The notes below the pieces were generated by a model. That model searched no databases and was not told the origin of the DNA. It saw nothing but the letters and a program-made list of their open reading frames with translations. Positions 16,694 to 25,944 of a stretch of DNA of 54,788 bases are shown one piece after another (position 1 is the stretch's first letter; each line of letters begins with the position of its first letter). The position numbers were made by a program, and so were the translations under genes. This stretch comes from CAZKRU01 sp964555235 (GTDB lineage Bacteria > Verrucomicrobiota > Verrucomicrobiia > Methylacidiphilales > CAMAQI01), in the NCBI GenBank assembly GCA_964555235.1, contig CAZKRU010000024.1, positions 1 to 54,788 on the forward strand. The letters are read 5' to 3'.

Positions 16694-17962
16694 ATGCCTC
16701 AACCCACGCGAGTTCGTTACCGTGTTGTCGGATTCACCCTGCTTCTCACAGCACTTGCTTATCTCGACCGCATTTGCATCTCGATCGCAGCACCGTCGAT
16801 GAAGGCCGATCTCGGTCTCACCGACACTCAGATGGGACTGATCTTCAGCGCTTTTTCCATCACTTACGCACTCTTCGAAGTTCCGAGCGGATGGTTGATG
16901 GATCGATTTGGACCTCGCACCATGCTCACTCGAATCGTGGTCTGGTGGTCAATGCTCACTTCCGCTACGGGGTGGGCAAGTGGATTTTTCTCCCTGCTGA
17001 CGCTCCGGGCACTCTTTGGTGCGGGAGAAGCGGGAACTTTTCCAGGAATTGCCAAAGTCTTTTCAAGATGGCTTCCCCACCGGCAACATGGAACCGTCTT
17101 CGGTCTTGCGGTGATGACCGGAGCATTTGGAGGAGCCATCACGCAACCGCTGGTCGCATTTCTCCTCGATCATCATACCTGGCGCACCTGCTTTCATCTC
17201 TTCGGACTGATCGGAATCGTTTGGGCGCTCGCTTGGTATTTTTGGTTTCGCGACGATCCTCACCATCACCCCAAGGTCAATGCTGAAGAGATTCAGTTCA
17301 TTGGATGCGATGCCCCCACCGCTCATCCGACCGTTCCCTGGAAAAAACTGATCAGCGATCGCCGTATCTGGCTTCTCTGCACCATGTACGTCGGCGCTCT
17401 CTACGGTTGGTTTTTTTATCTCACCTGGCTCCCGACCTATCTTCTCCGGGTTCACCATTTTGATCTCAAGATGGCCGGCTGGCTGGCCTCGCTTCCGCTC
17501 TTTGGCATCGGAACGGGCGTTTTTCTGGGCGGCTGGCTCAGCGATCTGGCTTCGGTACGTTGGGGAAAAACCTGGGGACGCCGTCTTCCGGGATTAATCG
17601 GTTTTCCCCTCGCTGCAGCCACTATCCTTCTTGTCACCCAAATCCACAATGGATACACCGCAGCATTTTGTATCGGCCTTGCCGCAGCACTTTCGGCATT
17701 GGGAGTTGCTCCGGCGTGGAGTGCCTGCGTTGAAATCGGTGGCCCTCATTCCGGCGTGGTCGGAGGAGCCATGAATACCTTTGGAAATCTCGGCGGAGCC
17801 TTGAGCCCCCTCGTTGTCGGGTTCTGTGTTCAGAATTTCAATTCCTGGAATCTCCCCCTGGCCACGATGGCGCTCGGCTATATCGCCTCCGCGATTTGTT
17901 GGTTTGGAATTTCACTGGAATCCTCCTCGCCAACGAACGAGATCCCCTCCGCTCATGCGTAA
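16694..17962 (+). CDS. MFS transporter, anion:cation symporter-like
   Basis: 422 residues with twelve hydrophobic segments. The segment 'LAYLDRICISIAAPSMKADLGLTDTQMG' (in parts) matches the ACS subfamily, which imports hexuronates, glucarate, galactonate and similar organic anions. The loop after helix 2 reads GWLMDRFGPR (the MFS A-motif) and helix 4-5 has FGAGEAGTFPG. A second A-motif-like GGWLSDLAS lies after helix 8. Substrate not assigned. The gene's last codons overlap the start of a lytic transglycosylase. Confidence 0.85.
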   Translation: MPQPTRVRYRVVGFTLLLTALAYLDRICISIAAPSMKADLGLTDTQMGLIFSAFSITYALFEVPSGWLMDRFGPRTMLTRIVVWWSMLTSATGWASGFFSLLTLRALFGAGEAGTFPGIAKVFSRWLPHRQHGTVFGLAVMTGAFGGAITQPLVAFLLDHHTWRTCFHLFGLIGIVWALAWYFWFRDDPHHHPKVNAEEIQFIGCDAPTAHPTVPWKKLISDRRIWLLCTMYVGALYGWFFYLTWLPTYLLRVHHFDLKMAGWLASLPLFGIGTGVFLGGWLSDLASVRWGKTWGRRLPGLIGFPLAAATILLVTQIHNGYTAAFCIGLAAALSALGVAPAWSACVEIGGPHSGVVGGAMNTFGNLGGALSPLVVGFCVQNFNSWNLPLATMALGYIASAICWFGISLESSSPTNEIPSAHA

Positions 17963-18596
17963 GTTTCTTGTTTTTGGCCTCCTTTGTCTCGTGATTCTGG
18001 CCTCCGCGCAATATTACGGATTAAAAACCCGTCAAAAAGAAATCGCCCTGGATCCCATTATTTTTCCGATTGCCAAAAAATACGGAGTCGATCCCCTATT
18101 AATCCGTGCGGTCATCTGGCGCGAAAGTCGATTCAATCCTAATTCACTGGGAGACGCAGGAGAACGAGGGCTCATGCAGGTCATGGGCGTCGCCGCCTCG
18201 GATTGGGTCGTCGCCGAAAAAATAAAAAACTTCCAGGAGACCGACTTGTTTGATCCCAAAACCAACATTCATGCCGGAACCTGGTATCTCGCCCGAGGCC
18301 TTCGCCGCTGGAAGGAAACAGACAACCCAATTCCCTTTGCCCTTGCGGAATACAATGCAGGCCGTGGCAATGTTTACCGCTGGATCGACCCCGAACATCC
18401 GACGAGCTCTACCGCCTTTCTGGCCCGAATGGATTATCCAGGAACTCAAAAATATATCGAAGTGATCACGAAAAAGTATATCGAGTACCAGCGCAATTAT
18501 CTTCGGGGCCCTTGGCTTATTCAGTTGGAAGAATGGAAAAACAATCTGTTGAAAAAAATTTTAGAGGTCTTCTCCTCAGCCATCAAGCGCACATGA
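17955..18596 (+). CDS. Membrane-anchored SLT-type lytic transglycosylase
   Basis: 213 residues. The ATG overlaps the MFS stop by 8 nt (ATGCGTAA), so translation is probably coupled. An N-terminal hydrophobic segment (residues ~3-18) is a signal or anchor. The goose-lysozyme/SLT domain shows the catalytic Glu in IWRESRFNPNSLGDAGERG, then LMQVM and the conserved ALAEYNAGRGNVYRW. It cleaves peptidoglycan glycan strands to 1,6-anhydro ends. Overlap with a sugar-acid-type transporter is unusual; it may reflect import of a cell-wall product or only compact packing. Confidence 0.9.
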   Translation: MRKFLVFGLLCLVILASAQYYGLKTRQKEIALDPIIFPIAKKYGVDPLLIRAVIWRESRFNPNSLGDAGERGLMQVMGVAASDWVVAEKIKNFQETDLFDPKTNIHAGTWYLARGLRRWKETDNPIPFALAEYNAGRGNVYRWIDPEHPTSSTAFLARMDYPGTQKYIEVITKKYIEYQRNYLRGPWLIQLEEWKNNLLKKILEVFSSAIKRT

Positions 18597-18617
18597 AATC
18601 GGGCTTTCGAATCGGGC

Positions 18618-18670
18618 ACTCAGGAAAAATAGGGAGATCCGCCTGCTTTTTGTTTCTTGAGTTCCTGAGT
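18618..18670. repeat. Inverted repeat of the 'ctcaggaa' type
   Basis: A perfect 9-nt pair, actcaggaa (18618-18626) and ttcctgagt (18662-18670), lies around a 35-nt loop between two convergent genes. The unit resembles the longer palindrome at 51186-51257. It may act as a transcript end. Nothing else is seen in 18597-18737. Confidence 0.5.
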
Positions 18671-18737
18671 TCCAAATTGCTTTGAGGTCATGCGCTTACT
18701 TAAAAAGCTCTCGTCTCGATGAAACAAAAAGACGTCG

Positions 18738-19178
18738 TTAGTGCCGTCCGCCGGAAGCATTCTCCTCAACTTTTCGCGAGATTCTCCAACTCAACGGCAA
18801 GCAACGAACCGCTTCCCTCATTTTCTCGAAATCTGCCGGCTTGGTAAAAAAGGCGCAGGCTCCATATTCCAATGCACGCCGTCGATCTTCCTCCCGATTA
18901 CTTCCCGTCAACATCATCACCGGAATATCAGAAAATCGCGCATCGCTTCGCATCTCTTGCAAAACTTCAAACCCATTCATCAGCGGCATATTAATATCCA
19001 GAATCAATAACCCCGGGAGTTCCTTCTCGTCCTTCCGATCTCTCAAGAGAGCCAAGGCCGCCTCCCCATTGGCAACAATCTCCAATTCATTCGCGAGCGG
19101 AAGCTGCTCAAAGACATCCCGAACTAAAACCACGTCGTCTTCGTTATCCTCAACGATAAGTATCTTCACTCGTTTCAT
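18738..19178 (-). CDS. Single-domain response regulator, Rcp1/CheY-like
   Basis: 146 residues, receiver domain only. The acidic pocket is VEDNEDD (Asp11), the phospho-acceptor is Asp61 in LLILDINMP, the switch Thr91 is in MMLTGS, and Lys113 is in FTKP. The spacing matches Rcp1-type regulators that pair with phytochrome-like or CHASE kinases. There is no output domain, so it would pass phosphate on or act by protein contact. Its start lies 29 nt inside the end of the kinase gene, so the two are translated together. Confidence 0.93.
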   Translation of the reverse strand: MKRVKILIVEDNEDDVVLVRDVFEQLPLANELEIVANGEAALALLRDRKDEKELPGLLILDINMPLMNGFEVLQEMRSDARFSDIPVMMLTGSNREEDRRRALEYGACAFFTKPADFEKMREAVRCLPLSWRISRKVEENASGGRH

Positions 19179-21432
19179 CTTCCTTCTCCGGTTTCGCCAA
19201 CTTCTCCATCCCCCACCCGAATGTTACAAAAAAACTCGATCCCCCTCCGTGACGGGGCTCACACCACGCCAATCCCCCATGTCGTTCCGCAATTTGACGA
19301 ACAATGGCCAACCCCGCTCCATTTCCCTCCACCTCACGTCCAACCGCCCGCTGAAAAAGCTTGAAGATTCGCTCCCGATGCTCCGCTTTCACTCCAACTC
19401 CGCGGTCATGCACGACTAATCCCATCTGACGCTTTTCCTCGTCTCGATACCCACCAACTTCAATCTCCGGAGGAACTCCTTCCCGGGTAAACTTCAGCGC
19501 ATTCGCCAGTAAATTAAATATCGCCTGGGTCCCCCAAACTCGGCTGACATGGAGTAAGGGGAGATCGCGCTCGACCGTGATTTTCGCCTCAGAAACTCGC
19601 GTCTTCGTTTCCAGGCGACTCAACGCCTCCATGACCAATTCACGCGCTTCGATCGTCTCCGATGGTTTGTCCATCCGCTGCACCCGCGAGAGCATAAAAA
19701 TATCGTCCAAAAGCCGGTCCAGTCGCATCGAAGCAAAAACAATCCGCCTTAAAAAATCCTGCCCCTTTTCGTCCAATCGCTCGACATACCGCTCATAGAC
19801 CAACCGCGAAAAACTTTCAATTCCACGAAGGGGCTCCCGTAAATCGTGGGAGATCACATACAAAAGAGTTTCCAGATCGCGATTCCGCTGTTCCCCCACT
19901 TCTTCCGCCCGACGTCTATCAGCAATCTCCAACTCGAACCGCCGATTGACTTCTTGAAGTTGACTGGCATGACGGTGACTTCTTAAAAATAAAAATGCCA
20001 ATAATCCGACCAAAACCGATCCCATCATTCCCGCAATAAATGCAATTTCAGGAAGGTAGTCGTCGATCGATTCTCGAAATTCCCGAACCGGCCTCACCCG
20101 AACATCCATAGGAATTCCATAGAGATCCACCACGCCGGTCGCTTCAAATTTTCCATCACCTCCCGGCGCCAAGCCCTCAAAAATGGGGACCCCACTCTCC
20201 TTTAACTCCACGGCAAATCCCGCCTCCATGAATTCCAAAATATCATCCATCAGAATGGAAAGCCGAACCACACCGATCAGATACCCATCAAAACGTCCGC
20301 GAAATTCCAGCGGCGCAATCAAAAGAAATCCCCGTTCGCCTTGAGGAAGCTCAAACGTGGCGCTTCGGTAAAGTTCGTGATTCAATTTTGCCTGATTCAT
20401 TGCCCATTGTTGAATCGGTTCATTCACTGAAATCTTGTTCGAATCCACTTCATTTCCTACAGCTGAAACCGCCCATCGAACCTTTGACTCGGAATCCAGG
20501 CACTCGATTGCCTGAAAAATTCTTCCCTCTCTCAAAGCCTCTTCCGCTTCGCTTCGTAATTCTACAAGGGATCCTCCCCCACGTTTTTCCCAACGATGCG
20601 ACATCCGTCGAATTGCCGCGCCTGCTAATTCAACCTGCTGAGTAAATTCGTGAGTAAATCGGTATTTCGCCGCTTCCGCACTCTCTTGCCGGCGAAGTTT
20701 CTGATGCTCTTTCAGTGCCGACCACAACATGAGTGTCCCGAAAACAAGGGTCGCCACCGCATACACGGGAACCGCTTCCAAAAGTCGTGCTCGCAACTGA
20801 ATTGCCTCTTGCAAAGCAAAACCGATCACCCCTCCGCCCAAAAAGATAAAGAGGACCGCCGTAATCGGTGACATCCGAGTCACTTCCCCCCACCCGTAGG
20901 CTCGTTCAATTCCGCTCGCATATCCCCACAGCGTAATCACCCCAAAGAGCATCGTCACAAATCCAAACGCCCCCACCCAACGCAACCGTCTCTCCGAAGA
21001 AAATAATGCACAGCGAAGGGCTAATGCACCTCCACTTAAAACAAACGCCAAAGCGGTATTCGGCGCCATTCTACCGGGGTGTGAAGTCTGAACGATCAAA
21101 TCTGAGTGGAAAAAAATCTGATCAATTCCAAGATTGCAGCGGAATAAATACTCCACCAGCGTCAAACTACCAAACGTCAGAGCAGAACCGGCTCCGATTA
21201 ACCCGACTCGATATTGTCCAAAGACCATCGCAAAGACCGCAATGCCGGTGACAGTAAAGGCAAGCGCAGTATTGTACTGAACCGGAACCCAGGCGGAATT
21301 TCCCGCTTGAACCCAAGAGTAATTGTTCGTCTGCCACGCCCATAGAATCGAAATCGCAACGGAAGCGACGAACATTCCGCTAAACCCAATACCCCCTCGT
21401 AACAGAATTTGAATTCGTCGTGCCGTGCTCAT
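19150..21432 (-). CDS. Hybrid-sensing membrane histidine kinase (MASE-like + CHASE-like)
   Basis: 760 residues. The first ~210 residues hold about seven membrane helices with three repeats of an 'NTALAF' motif (QYNTALAFTVTG, PNTALAFVLSG, PITAVLFIFLG), a layout seen in MASE-type sensors. A further helix pair brackets a periplasmic domain of ~220 residues (about 245-470) that looks CHASE-like. The kinase core follows: His529 in VISHDLREPLRG, N-box FNLLANALKFT, and G-boxes HDRGVGVK and GNGAGLAI. No PAS or GAF domain is obvious. The partner is the overlapping Rcp1-like regulator. The signal is unknown. Confidence 0.9.
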   Translation of the reverse strand: MSTARRIQILLRGGIGFSGMFVASVAISILWAWQTNNYSWVQAGNSAWVPVQYNTALAFTVTGIAVFAMVFGQYRVGLIGAGSALTFGSLTLVEYLFRCNLGIDQIFFHSDLIVQTSHPGRMAPNTALAFVLSGGALALRCALFSSERRLRWVGAFGFVTMLFGVITLWGYASGIERAYGWGEVTRMSPITAVLFIFLGGGVIGFALQEAIQLRARLLEAVPVYAVATLVFGTLMLWSALKEHQKLRRQESAEAAKYRFTHEFTQQVELAGAAIRRMSHRWEKRGGGSLVELRSEAEEALREGRIFQAIECLDSESKVRWAVSAVGNEVDSNKISVNEPIQQWAMNQAKLNHELYRSATFELPQGERGFLLIAPLEFRGRFDGYLIGVVRLSILMDDILEFMEAGFAVELKESGVPIFEGLAPGGDGKFEATGVVDLYGIPMDVRVRPVREFRESIDDYLPEIAFIAGMMGSVLVGLLAFLFLRSHRHASQLQEVNRRFELEIADRRRAEEVGEQRNRDLETLLYVISHDLREPLRGIESFSRLVYERYVERLDEKGQDFLRRIVFASMRLDRLLDDIFMLSRVQRMDKPSETIEARELVMEALSRLETKTRVSEAKITVERDLPLLHVSRVWGTQAIFNLLANALKFTREGVPPEIEVGGYRDEEKRQMGLVVHDRGVGVKAEHRERIFKLFQRAVGREVEGNGAGLAIVRQIAERHGGLAWCEPRHGGGSSFFVTFGWGMEKLAKPEKEDETSEDTYR

Positions 21433-21494
21433 AGCATCACAAGTCTCGTCTCAATCCACCTAGAACGAAACTAGACCGACTTCCCTCAAAAACC

Positions 21495-23075
21495 TTACTT
21501 CCAGGAATAACGCTCCTGTTCCGGGCGTTCGGCATGCTGACAATGCAGGAGCCCGGAGTTTGAAAAAAGATGAACGAGCAGATGGTAAACATCTTCGGCA
21601 TCCGCTCCAATTTTCGCAGCAATCTCCGGTGCTGTCAGTGCTTTTCCCGGCTCAGATTTCAGCTGCTGCTTCACTTTTGCCTGAAGCTCCAGAATTCGGG
21701 TCGCCGCTTTCTTTCCCGCTTCCACACCCGGTTGGTGATAAGCGTTGATATTCACAAGCGACGCATAGAACCCGACCGCACGATCATAGAGCGCAATCAA
21801 TGCTCCCACATAAAAAGCGTTCACCGCAGGAATGCTGAGAGTGATCGAATCTCTTCCTCCCTCGTAAAGCGCTGTTCGGGTCCCTCGCAGAAATCCTTGA
21901 AGATAGTCCCCGGTCACCACTCCCGGCTCAACTTCCATCGAAGGATGCGAGCGATCCTTTCGAACTTCAATAAAAGTGACAAAGAAATTCAGAACCCCAT
22001 CGCGCAGCTGTTGAACGTAGGCATGTTGATCCGTCGATCCTTTGTTTCCGTAAACAGCAATTCCTTGATTCACCACTTTTCCATCCAAATCCTTCTCTTT
22101 CCCGAGCGATTCCATGACGAGCTGTTGAAGGTACTTACTGAACAAGACGAGGCGATCTTTATACGGAAGAACCACCATATCCTTCTCTCCCTTTCCGTTC
22201 CCGGCAAAATACCACATCAAAGCCACCTGCATCGCTGCATTTTTCGAGCGATCCGCCACGCGAGTCCTCTGGTCCATGGCTGATGCGCCTTTGAGAAATC
22301 CCGTCACATCGAGACCTTGAAGCGCCATCGGCAATAATCCAACGGCACTCATCACCGAAGTGCGACCTCCGACCCAATCCCACATCGGAAAACGGGCCAA
22401 CCAACCCTCCCCCTTGGAATAAAGATCCAATTCACTTCCATCTCCCGTGACCGCCACGGCGTGCTTCGCAAAGGGAAGTCCTGCTTTTTCAAAACGCGCT
22501 TTGGCTTCCAACATTCCGTTGCGGGTCTCTTTCGTTCCCCCCGACTTCGAAATCACCACCACCAAAGTTTGAGAGAGTTGATCCCCAATCCGATCAATAA
22601 CCCGATCCATTCCCTCAGGATCCGTATTATCAAAATAAGAGACTGCCATCTTGTCCTGTGTCGTCCCCAAGGCATCCGCCATAAACTGGGGCCCCAACGC
22701 CGATCCCCCGATGCCAATAATCACGACGACTTTGAAGCTCTTTCCACCCGGAGTCAGAATCTTCCCGTCGTGAATTTCTTTTGAAAATTTTAAGATGGAG
22801 GCATTCGTCTCTTCGATTGTCTTCTTCAACTCCGCCGTTGGCGCGAGTTGCGGCGCACGTAACCAGTAATGCCCAACCATTCGCTTTTCATCCGGATTCG
22901 CAAGGGCTCCCTTTTCCAAAGCCGCCATTTCTTCAAAGGCCTTTTTGACTTTTGAATCCATTTTGGAAAAGAAATCATCCGCAAACCGCATCCGACTGAT
23001 ATCGAGAGAAAAACCGAGTTCGTCGTACCGAAGATAATGATCCTGAAAACGCGTCCAAAGGGAAGTGGTGTTCAT
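21495..23075 (-). CDS. pgi: Glucose-6-phosphate isomerase
   Basis: 526 residues from the ATG at 23075; a further in-frame ATG at 23123 adds 16 residues without family support. It interconverts glucose-6-phosphate and fructose-6-phosphate. Two SIS domains are visible: IGIGGSALGPQF, ISKSGGTKETRN, WDWVGGRTSVMS, the catalytic 'GNKGSTDQHAYVQQ' (Glu/His region), and 'NINAYHQPGVEAGKK' near residue 450. The C-terminal ~60 residues look like a small helical winged-helix-type add-on (LTAPEIAAKIGADAEDVYHLL). It lies between the L,D-transpeptidase and the kinase on the same strand. Confidence 0.95.
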   Translation of the reverse strand: MNTTSLWTRFQDHYLRYDELGFSLDISRMRFADDFFSKMDSKVKKAFEEMAALEKGALANPDEKRMVGHYWLRAPQLAPTAELKKTIEETNASILKFSKEIHDGKILTPGGKSFKVVVIIGIGGSALGPQFMADALGTTQDKMAVSYFDNTDPEGMDRVIDRIGDQLSQTLVVVISKSGGTKETRNGMLEAKARFEKAGLPFAKHAVAVTGDGSELDLYSKGEGWLARFPMWDWVGGRTSVMSAVGLLPMALQGLDVTGFLKGASAMDQRTRVADRSKNAAMQVALMWYFAGNGKGEKDMVVLPYKDRLVLFSKYLQQLVMESLGKEKDLDGKVVNQGIAVYGNKGSTDQHAYVQQLRDGVLNFFVTFIEVRKDRSHPSMEVEPGVVTGDYLQGFLRGTRTALYEGGRDSITLSIPAVNAFYVGALIALYDRAVGFYASLVNINAYHQPGVEAGKKAATRILELQAKVKQQLKSEPGKALTAPEIAAKIGADAEDVYHLLVHLFSNSGLLHCQHAERPEQERYSWK

Positions 23076-23128
23076 TCCCCCATCGAAGCGGGATTTATCG
23101 CACTTGAAAACCTCAAAAAACAATGGAT

Positions 23129-23186
23129 TGGTAGAGCGACCTCGATAAGGACGCCGCAGCGGGTCTATCGAACCCGCCCCATCAAA
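23129..23186. repeat. Partial family A-like element with a small hairpin
   Basis: The block starts tggtagagcgacctcgataagg, resembling the outer end of the family A palindromes. It then carries a GCGGGT/ACCCGC hairpin at 23159-23177. It lies between the L,D-transpeptidase stop and pgi. Confidence 0.45.
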
Positions 23187-23849
23187 TTAAGGAATCACTT
23201 CAACCGGCGTCCCAAGCGGAACTACTTTAAATAACTTCTCGGCAAGGGCATGAGGCAAACGAACACATCCATGCGATGCCGCATAACCCGGCAAAAATCC
23301 CGCATGAAGCCCGAGCCCTTCCCATGAAAGTCTCAGAAAAAAGAACATCGGAGAAGGTTCATAATGGCAACCCTCTGGGGGTTTCTGGCCGGCCTCGGCA
23401 TTCAAATTTACGACTTTGCCCTGCGCCGAAACAAATGATCCAAAAAGACTGGAATGATGATTCTTATCCTTTTCAAGAACCGTATAACTCCCCAATTTCG
23501 TCGCAAACCCTTCGCGCCCGGACGAAACATCCGTCACCATCACCAGTTTCTCCCCTTGATATCCGTAAGCCTTCTGTTCCTTTAATCGAACCTCCATCCG
23601 GGTGATCGGCTTGGTCTCATCTACCTCCCACGAAAATTTCGGAACCGGAATCGCCCGCCGCACTTGGTAAGTAGCCGTTGAGCGGGAACCCCTCCCTTTG
23701 CGCGCATTCTGGAAATCACTGAAGACCGATCCCTTGAATTCGGACGCGTCTTTATCTTTTTCTTCCTCTTCAGCCCAAGCCAATCCACCGCAAAAAAGAA
23801 CCCCTGCCAACGCTATGGTGATTTTCTTCGTCCAATCCACACCTCGCAT
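23187..23849 (-). CDS. Periplasmic L,D-transpeptidase (YkuD family)
   Basis: 220 residues. The signal peptide ends near residue 26 (LAWAEEEE). A charged linker precedes the catalytic domain, which shows the family motif: a His in GLHAGFLPGY, then SHGCVRLP with the nucleophile Cys. L,D-transpeptidases form 3-3 cross-links in peptidoglycan or attach lipoproteins to it. A central insert (about residues 125-165) between core strands is longer than in the smallest members. It stands upstream of pgi on the same strand. Confidence 0.92.
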   Translation of the reverse strand: MRGVDWTKKITIALAGVLFCGGLAWAEEEEKDKDASEFKGSVFSDFQNARKGRGSRSTATYQVRRAIPVPKFSWEVDETKPITRMEVRLKEQKAYGYQGEKLVMVTDVSSGREGFATKLGSYTVLEKDKNHHSSLFGSFVSAQGKVVNLNAEAGQKPPEGCHYEPSPMFFFLRLSWEGLGLHAGFLPGYAASHGCVRLPHALAEKLFKVVPLGTPVEVIP

Positions 23850-23909
23850 TCAACCTGATTTCACAAACGTTTCAACCCAAATCCTGATCGTTTTTAAAAA
23901 TTTAACAAA

Positions 23910-23935
23910 CCTGCCACCGGAACTCCAGTGGCAGG
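23910..23935 (-). terminator. Rho-independent-type terminator of btuB
   Basis: Downstream of the btuB stop on the minus strand, an 8-bp CCTGCCAC/GTGGCAGG stem with inner GGA/TCC pairing is followed by TTTGTTAAATTTTT. Stem plus T-rich tail fits an intrinsic terminator. Confidence 0.75.
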
Positions 23936-23947
23936 CATAAAAACCCC

Positions 23948-25816
23948 TTAGAATGTTGCCTTAACCCCCCCATACAGCGCGCGATCCAACGCAGGGAAGC
24001 CGTTCACTTCTTCATACTGCTCGTCCGTAAGATTTTCGAGTCGGGCAAAAAACTGGAGATGCGAAGTCGCATCCCAGACCACGGCCGCTCGCATCACGAA
24101 GTAATTCTCTCCATCCGTTCGTACCGAGCGGACTGCGTCCGTATCTTCACGGTCGAGGACATATCTGGATCCGAGTGAGACACTCACTTGCTTGATAGGA
24201 CGAACTGTCAACTCGTTACTCCATGAATGCCGAGGCCGACGCACCAGTCGAAGTTGACTTTGAACATTATAAGCCGTCAGGTAGGTGTAGTCCGAACGGA
24301 AATCGATCCAGTCAAATGGTGCCACAGTCAGTCCAATCTCCGCCCCTTCGGTCACTGCCTGCCCTCCGTTCACTGAAGTGCTGGAGACGTTTGGAACGAC
24401 CGTCACCGTCTGAATAATTCCGCTGATATCATTTCGAAAATAACCGGTCGAGAGCGTCAGTTTCTTTTTCCATAACGGCTGCTCGACCCCAACATCCCAA
24501 CCGATACTTTCCTCCGGCTGGAGCCCCGGATTGACCACTTGGAATCCTCCAAAGGTCATAAAGTTCTGCTCGGAAGGAGGCGCATAGGCGTTTCCGTAGT
24601 TCGCCCTCAAGAGCGTCTCCGTCACCGGTATTTGATACGCCGTCCCGAATTTGTACGTCACCGGATTTCCGTAATCCGAATAGTGATCAATCCGCACACT
24701 CCCGTTGAAATTCCAATTCTCCAAAATCTCCCACTGACTCTGAACCCATCCTCCGGAATTTGTTTGTGCATTGCGATAGGTCACCCTTCCCGCGAGATCA
24801 TCATGCTGGAAAACTTTCGATTGATCCAACGTCCCTCCCACGGTCACGAGCCATGGCTGAGCGATTTGAATATTTGATTGATAATCCAACTGCGTTGAGT
24901 CGAGTTGCGTTCGTGTTGCAGTGGTAAACGCACGAGACTGATCGACCTGGCGTCGCTGATTATGCGAGTAGAAGAGTTTCTGAGTCCACGCCTCCGTCGT
25001 CTTCCAAGTCGCTCCTGGAGAGACCGACCAGGATTCCGAGAGCGCGTTATCATATAACGTCGGCGATCCAAATCCGCGAATCGCCCCAGGAGTACTTGCA
25101 TCTGCCAAGCTGTATCGTGCCGAAGCATCCAGATACAGTTCCGGCACCACTTGATACCCAAACTTGGATTGAAGATTCGACCAACGGTACTCGTTATTGT
25201 CTCGCTCGTGGTCCGTATCCAATCGGGTCGACTCAATACTATAATCAAAAAGCCCGAACGCCCCTCGACTCGATACGGTCTCTCGAAAGGTTTTAAAAGT
25301 TCCCGCCTCTTCTTCAATCGAGGTGATAGGCTTTTCCAATCCTCGTCCGTCACGGGTAATCAGATTGATGACTCCCCCGATCGTATTTCCCCCGTAAAGC
25401 GATGCTGCCGCGCCGCGCACGACTTCGATCCGTTCCACGTTATCAAGCGCCAAATTCCCCAAATCATACGCTCCCGCCAAATCCGAAGGAAGTCGCCGAC
25501 CATCCACGAGAATGACCGTGTGATTGGTATTCGTCCCACGAAGAAAAACTCCCGTAGCTTGTCCTCGCGCTCCATTTCTTGCCAACGCCAATCCCGGAAC
25601 AGAATGGAGCGCTTCCTTGACCGTTTGATATTTATTCGCCTCAATCGTCTCCCGATGAATCACCGTCATCGAAGAGGTCGCCTTCGATGTCTCCGTCGCC
25701 GTTCGATTAGCTGTCACCACCACTTCCGGAAGATCCGTAGTTGCCGCAGGCAACGTTGAAAAACTGCTCACCCATGCGAGAGCAAATACCCTCACCCGCC
25801 ATTGTTGGAGTTTCAT
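23948..25816 (-). CDS. TonB-dependent outer-membrane receptor, BtuB-like
   Basis: 622 residues. A signal peptide ends around residue 25. A TonB box (LPEVVVTAN) and plug domain follow, with 'ALHSVPGLALARNGARGQATGVFLRGTN' type spacing, VILVDGRRL and the plug end YGGNTIGGVINLIT. Then come ~22 beta-strands, ending in an aromatic C-terminus (VKATF) as barrel proteins do. Size and plug match BtuB, the cobalamin importer. The cobalamin riboswitch just upstream makes B12 or a corrinoid the likely ligand. A strong AAGGAGGG site precedes the ATG. No BtuCDF genes are in the window. Confidence 0.93.
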   Translation of the reverse strand: MKLQQWRVRVFALAWVSSFSTLPAATTDLPEVVVTANRTATETSKATSSMTVIHRETIEANKYQTVKEALHSVPGLALARNGARGQATGVFLRGTNTNHTVILVDGRRLPSDLAGAYDLGNLALDNVERIEVVRGAAASLYGGNTIGGVINLITRDGRGLEKPITSIEEEAGTFKTFRETVSSRGAFGLFDYSIESTRLDTDHERDNNEYRWSNLQSKFGYQVVPELYLDASARYSLADASTPGAIRGFGSPTLYDNALSESWSVSPGATWKTTEAWTQKLFYSHNQRRQVDQSRAFTTATRTQLDSTQLDYQSNIQIAQPWLVTVGGTLDQSKVFQHDDLAGRVTYRNAQTNSGGWVQSQWEILENWNFNGSVRIDHYSDYGNPVTYKFGTAYQIPVTETLLRANYGNAYAPPSEQNFMTFGGFQVVNPGLQPEESIGWDVGVEQPLWKKKLTLSTGYFRNDISGIIQTVTVVPNVSSTSVNGGQAVTEGAEIGLTVAPFDWIDFRSDYTYLTAYNVQSQLRLVRRPRHSWSNELTVRPIKQVSVSLGSRYVLDREDTDAVRSVRTDGENYFVMRAAVVWDATSHLQFFARLENLTDEQYEEVNGFPALDRALYGGVKATF

Positions 25817-25914
25817 ACGACTCCCTCCTTTTCGTTACAAGGCAAGAGCTGGCCAAGCTGGATCGAAATCCCGCAGACCTCACTCCCACGCTTCATTTTT
25901 GCGATGAAGTTTTC

Positions 25915-25939
25915 CCGCGACGACCTAGAGGTCGCGCGG
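25915..25939 (-). promoter_or_regulatory. Expression-platform hairpin of the cobalamin riboswitch
   Basis: On the minus strand, CCGCGCGACC pairs with GGTCGTCGCGG around a TCTA loop, directly after the aptamer. A second small hairpin (CTTCAT/ATGAAG, 25889-25912) follows. Neither has a T-run, so control may be at translation through rearrangement around the AAGGAGGG site rather than by termination. Confidence 0.55.
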
Positions 25940-25944
25940 CATGA

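Noticed and set aside
18597..18737. Search for a tRNA or small RNA gene in this spacer
   Set aside because: No cloverleaf or conserved T-loop was seen; only the short inverted repeat.
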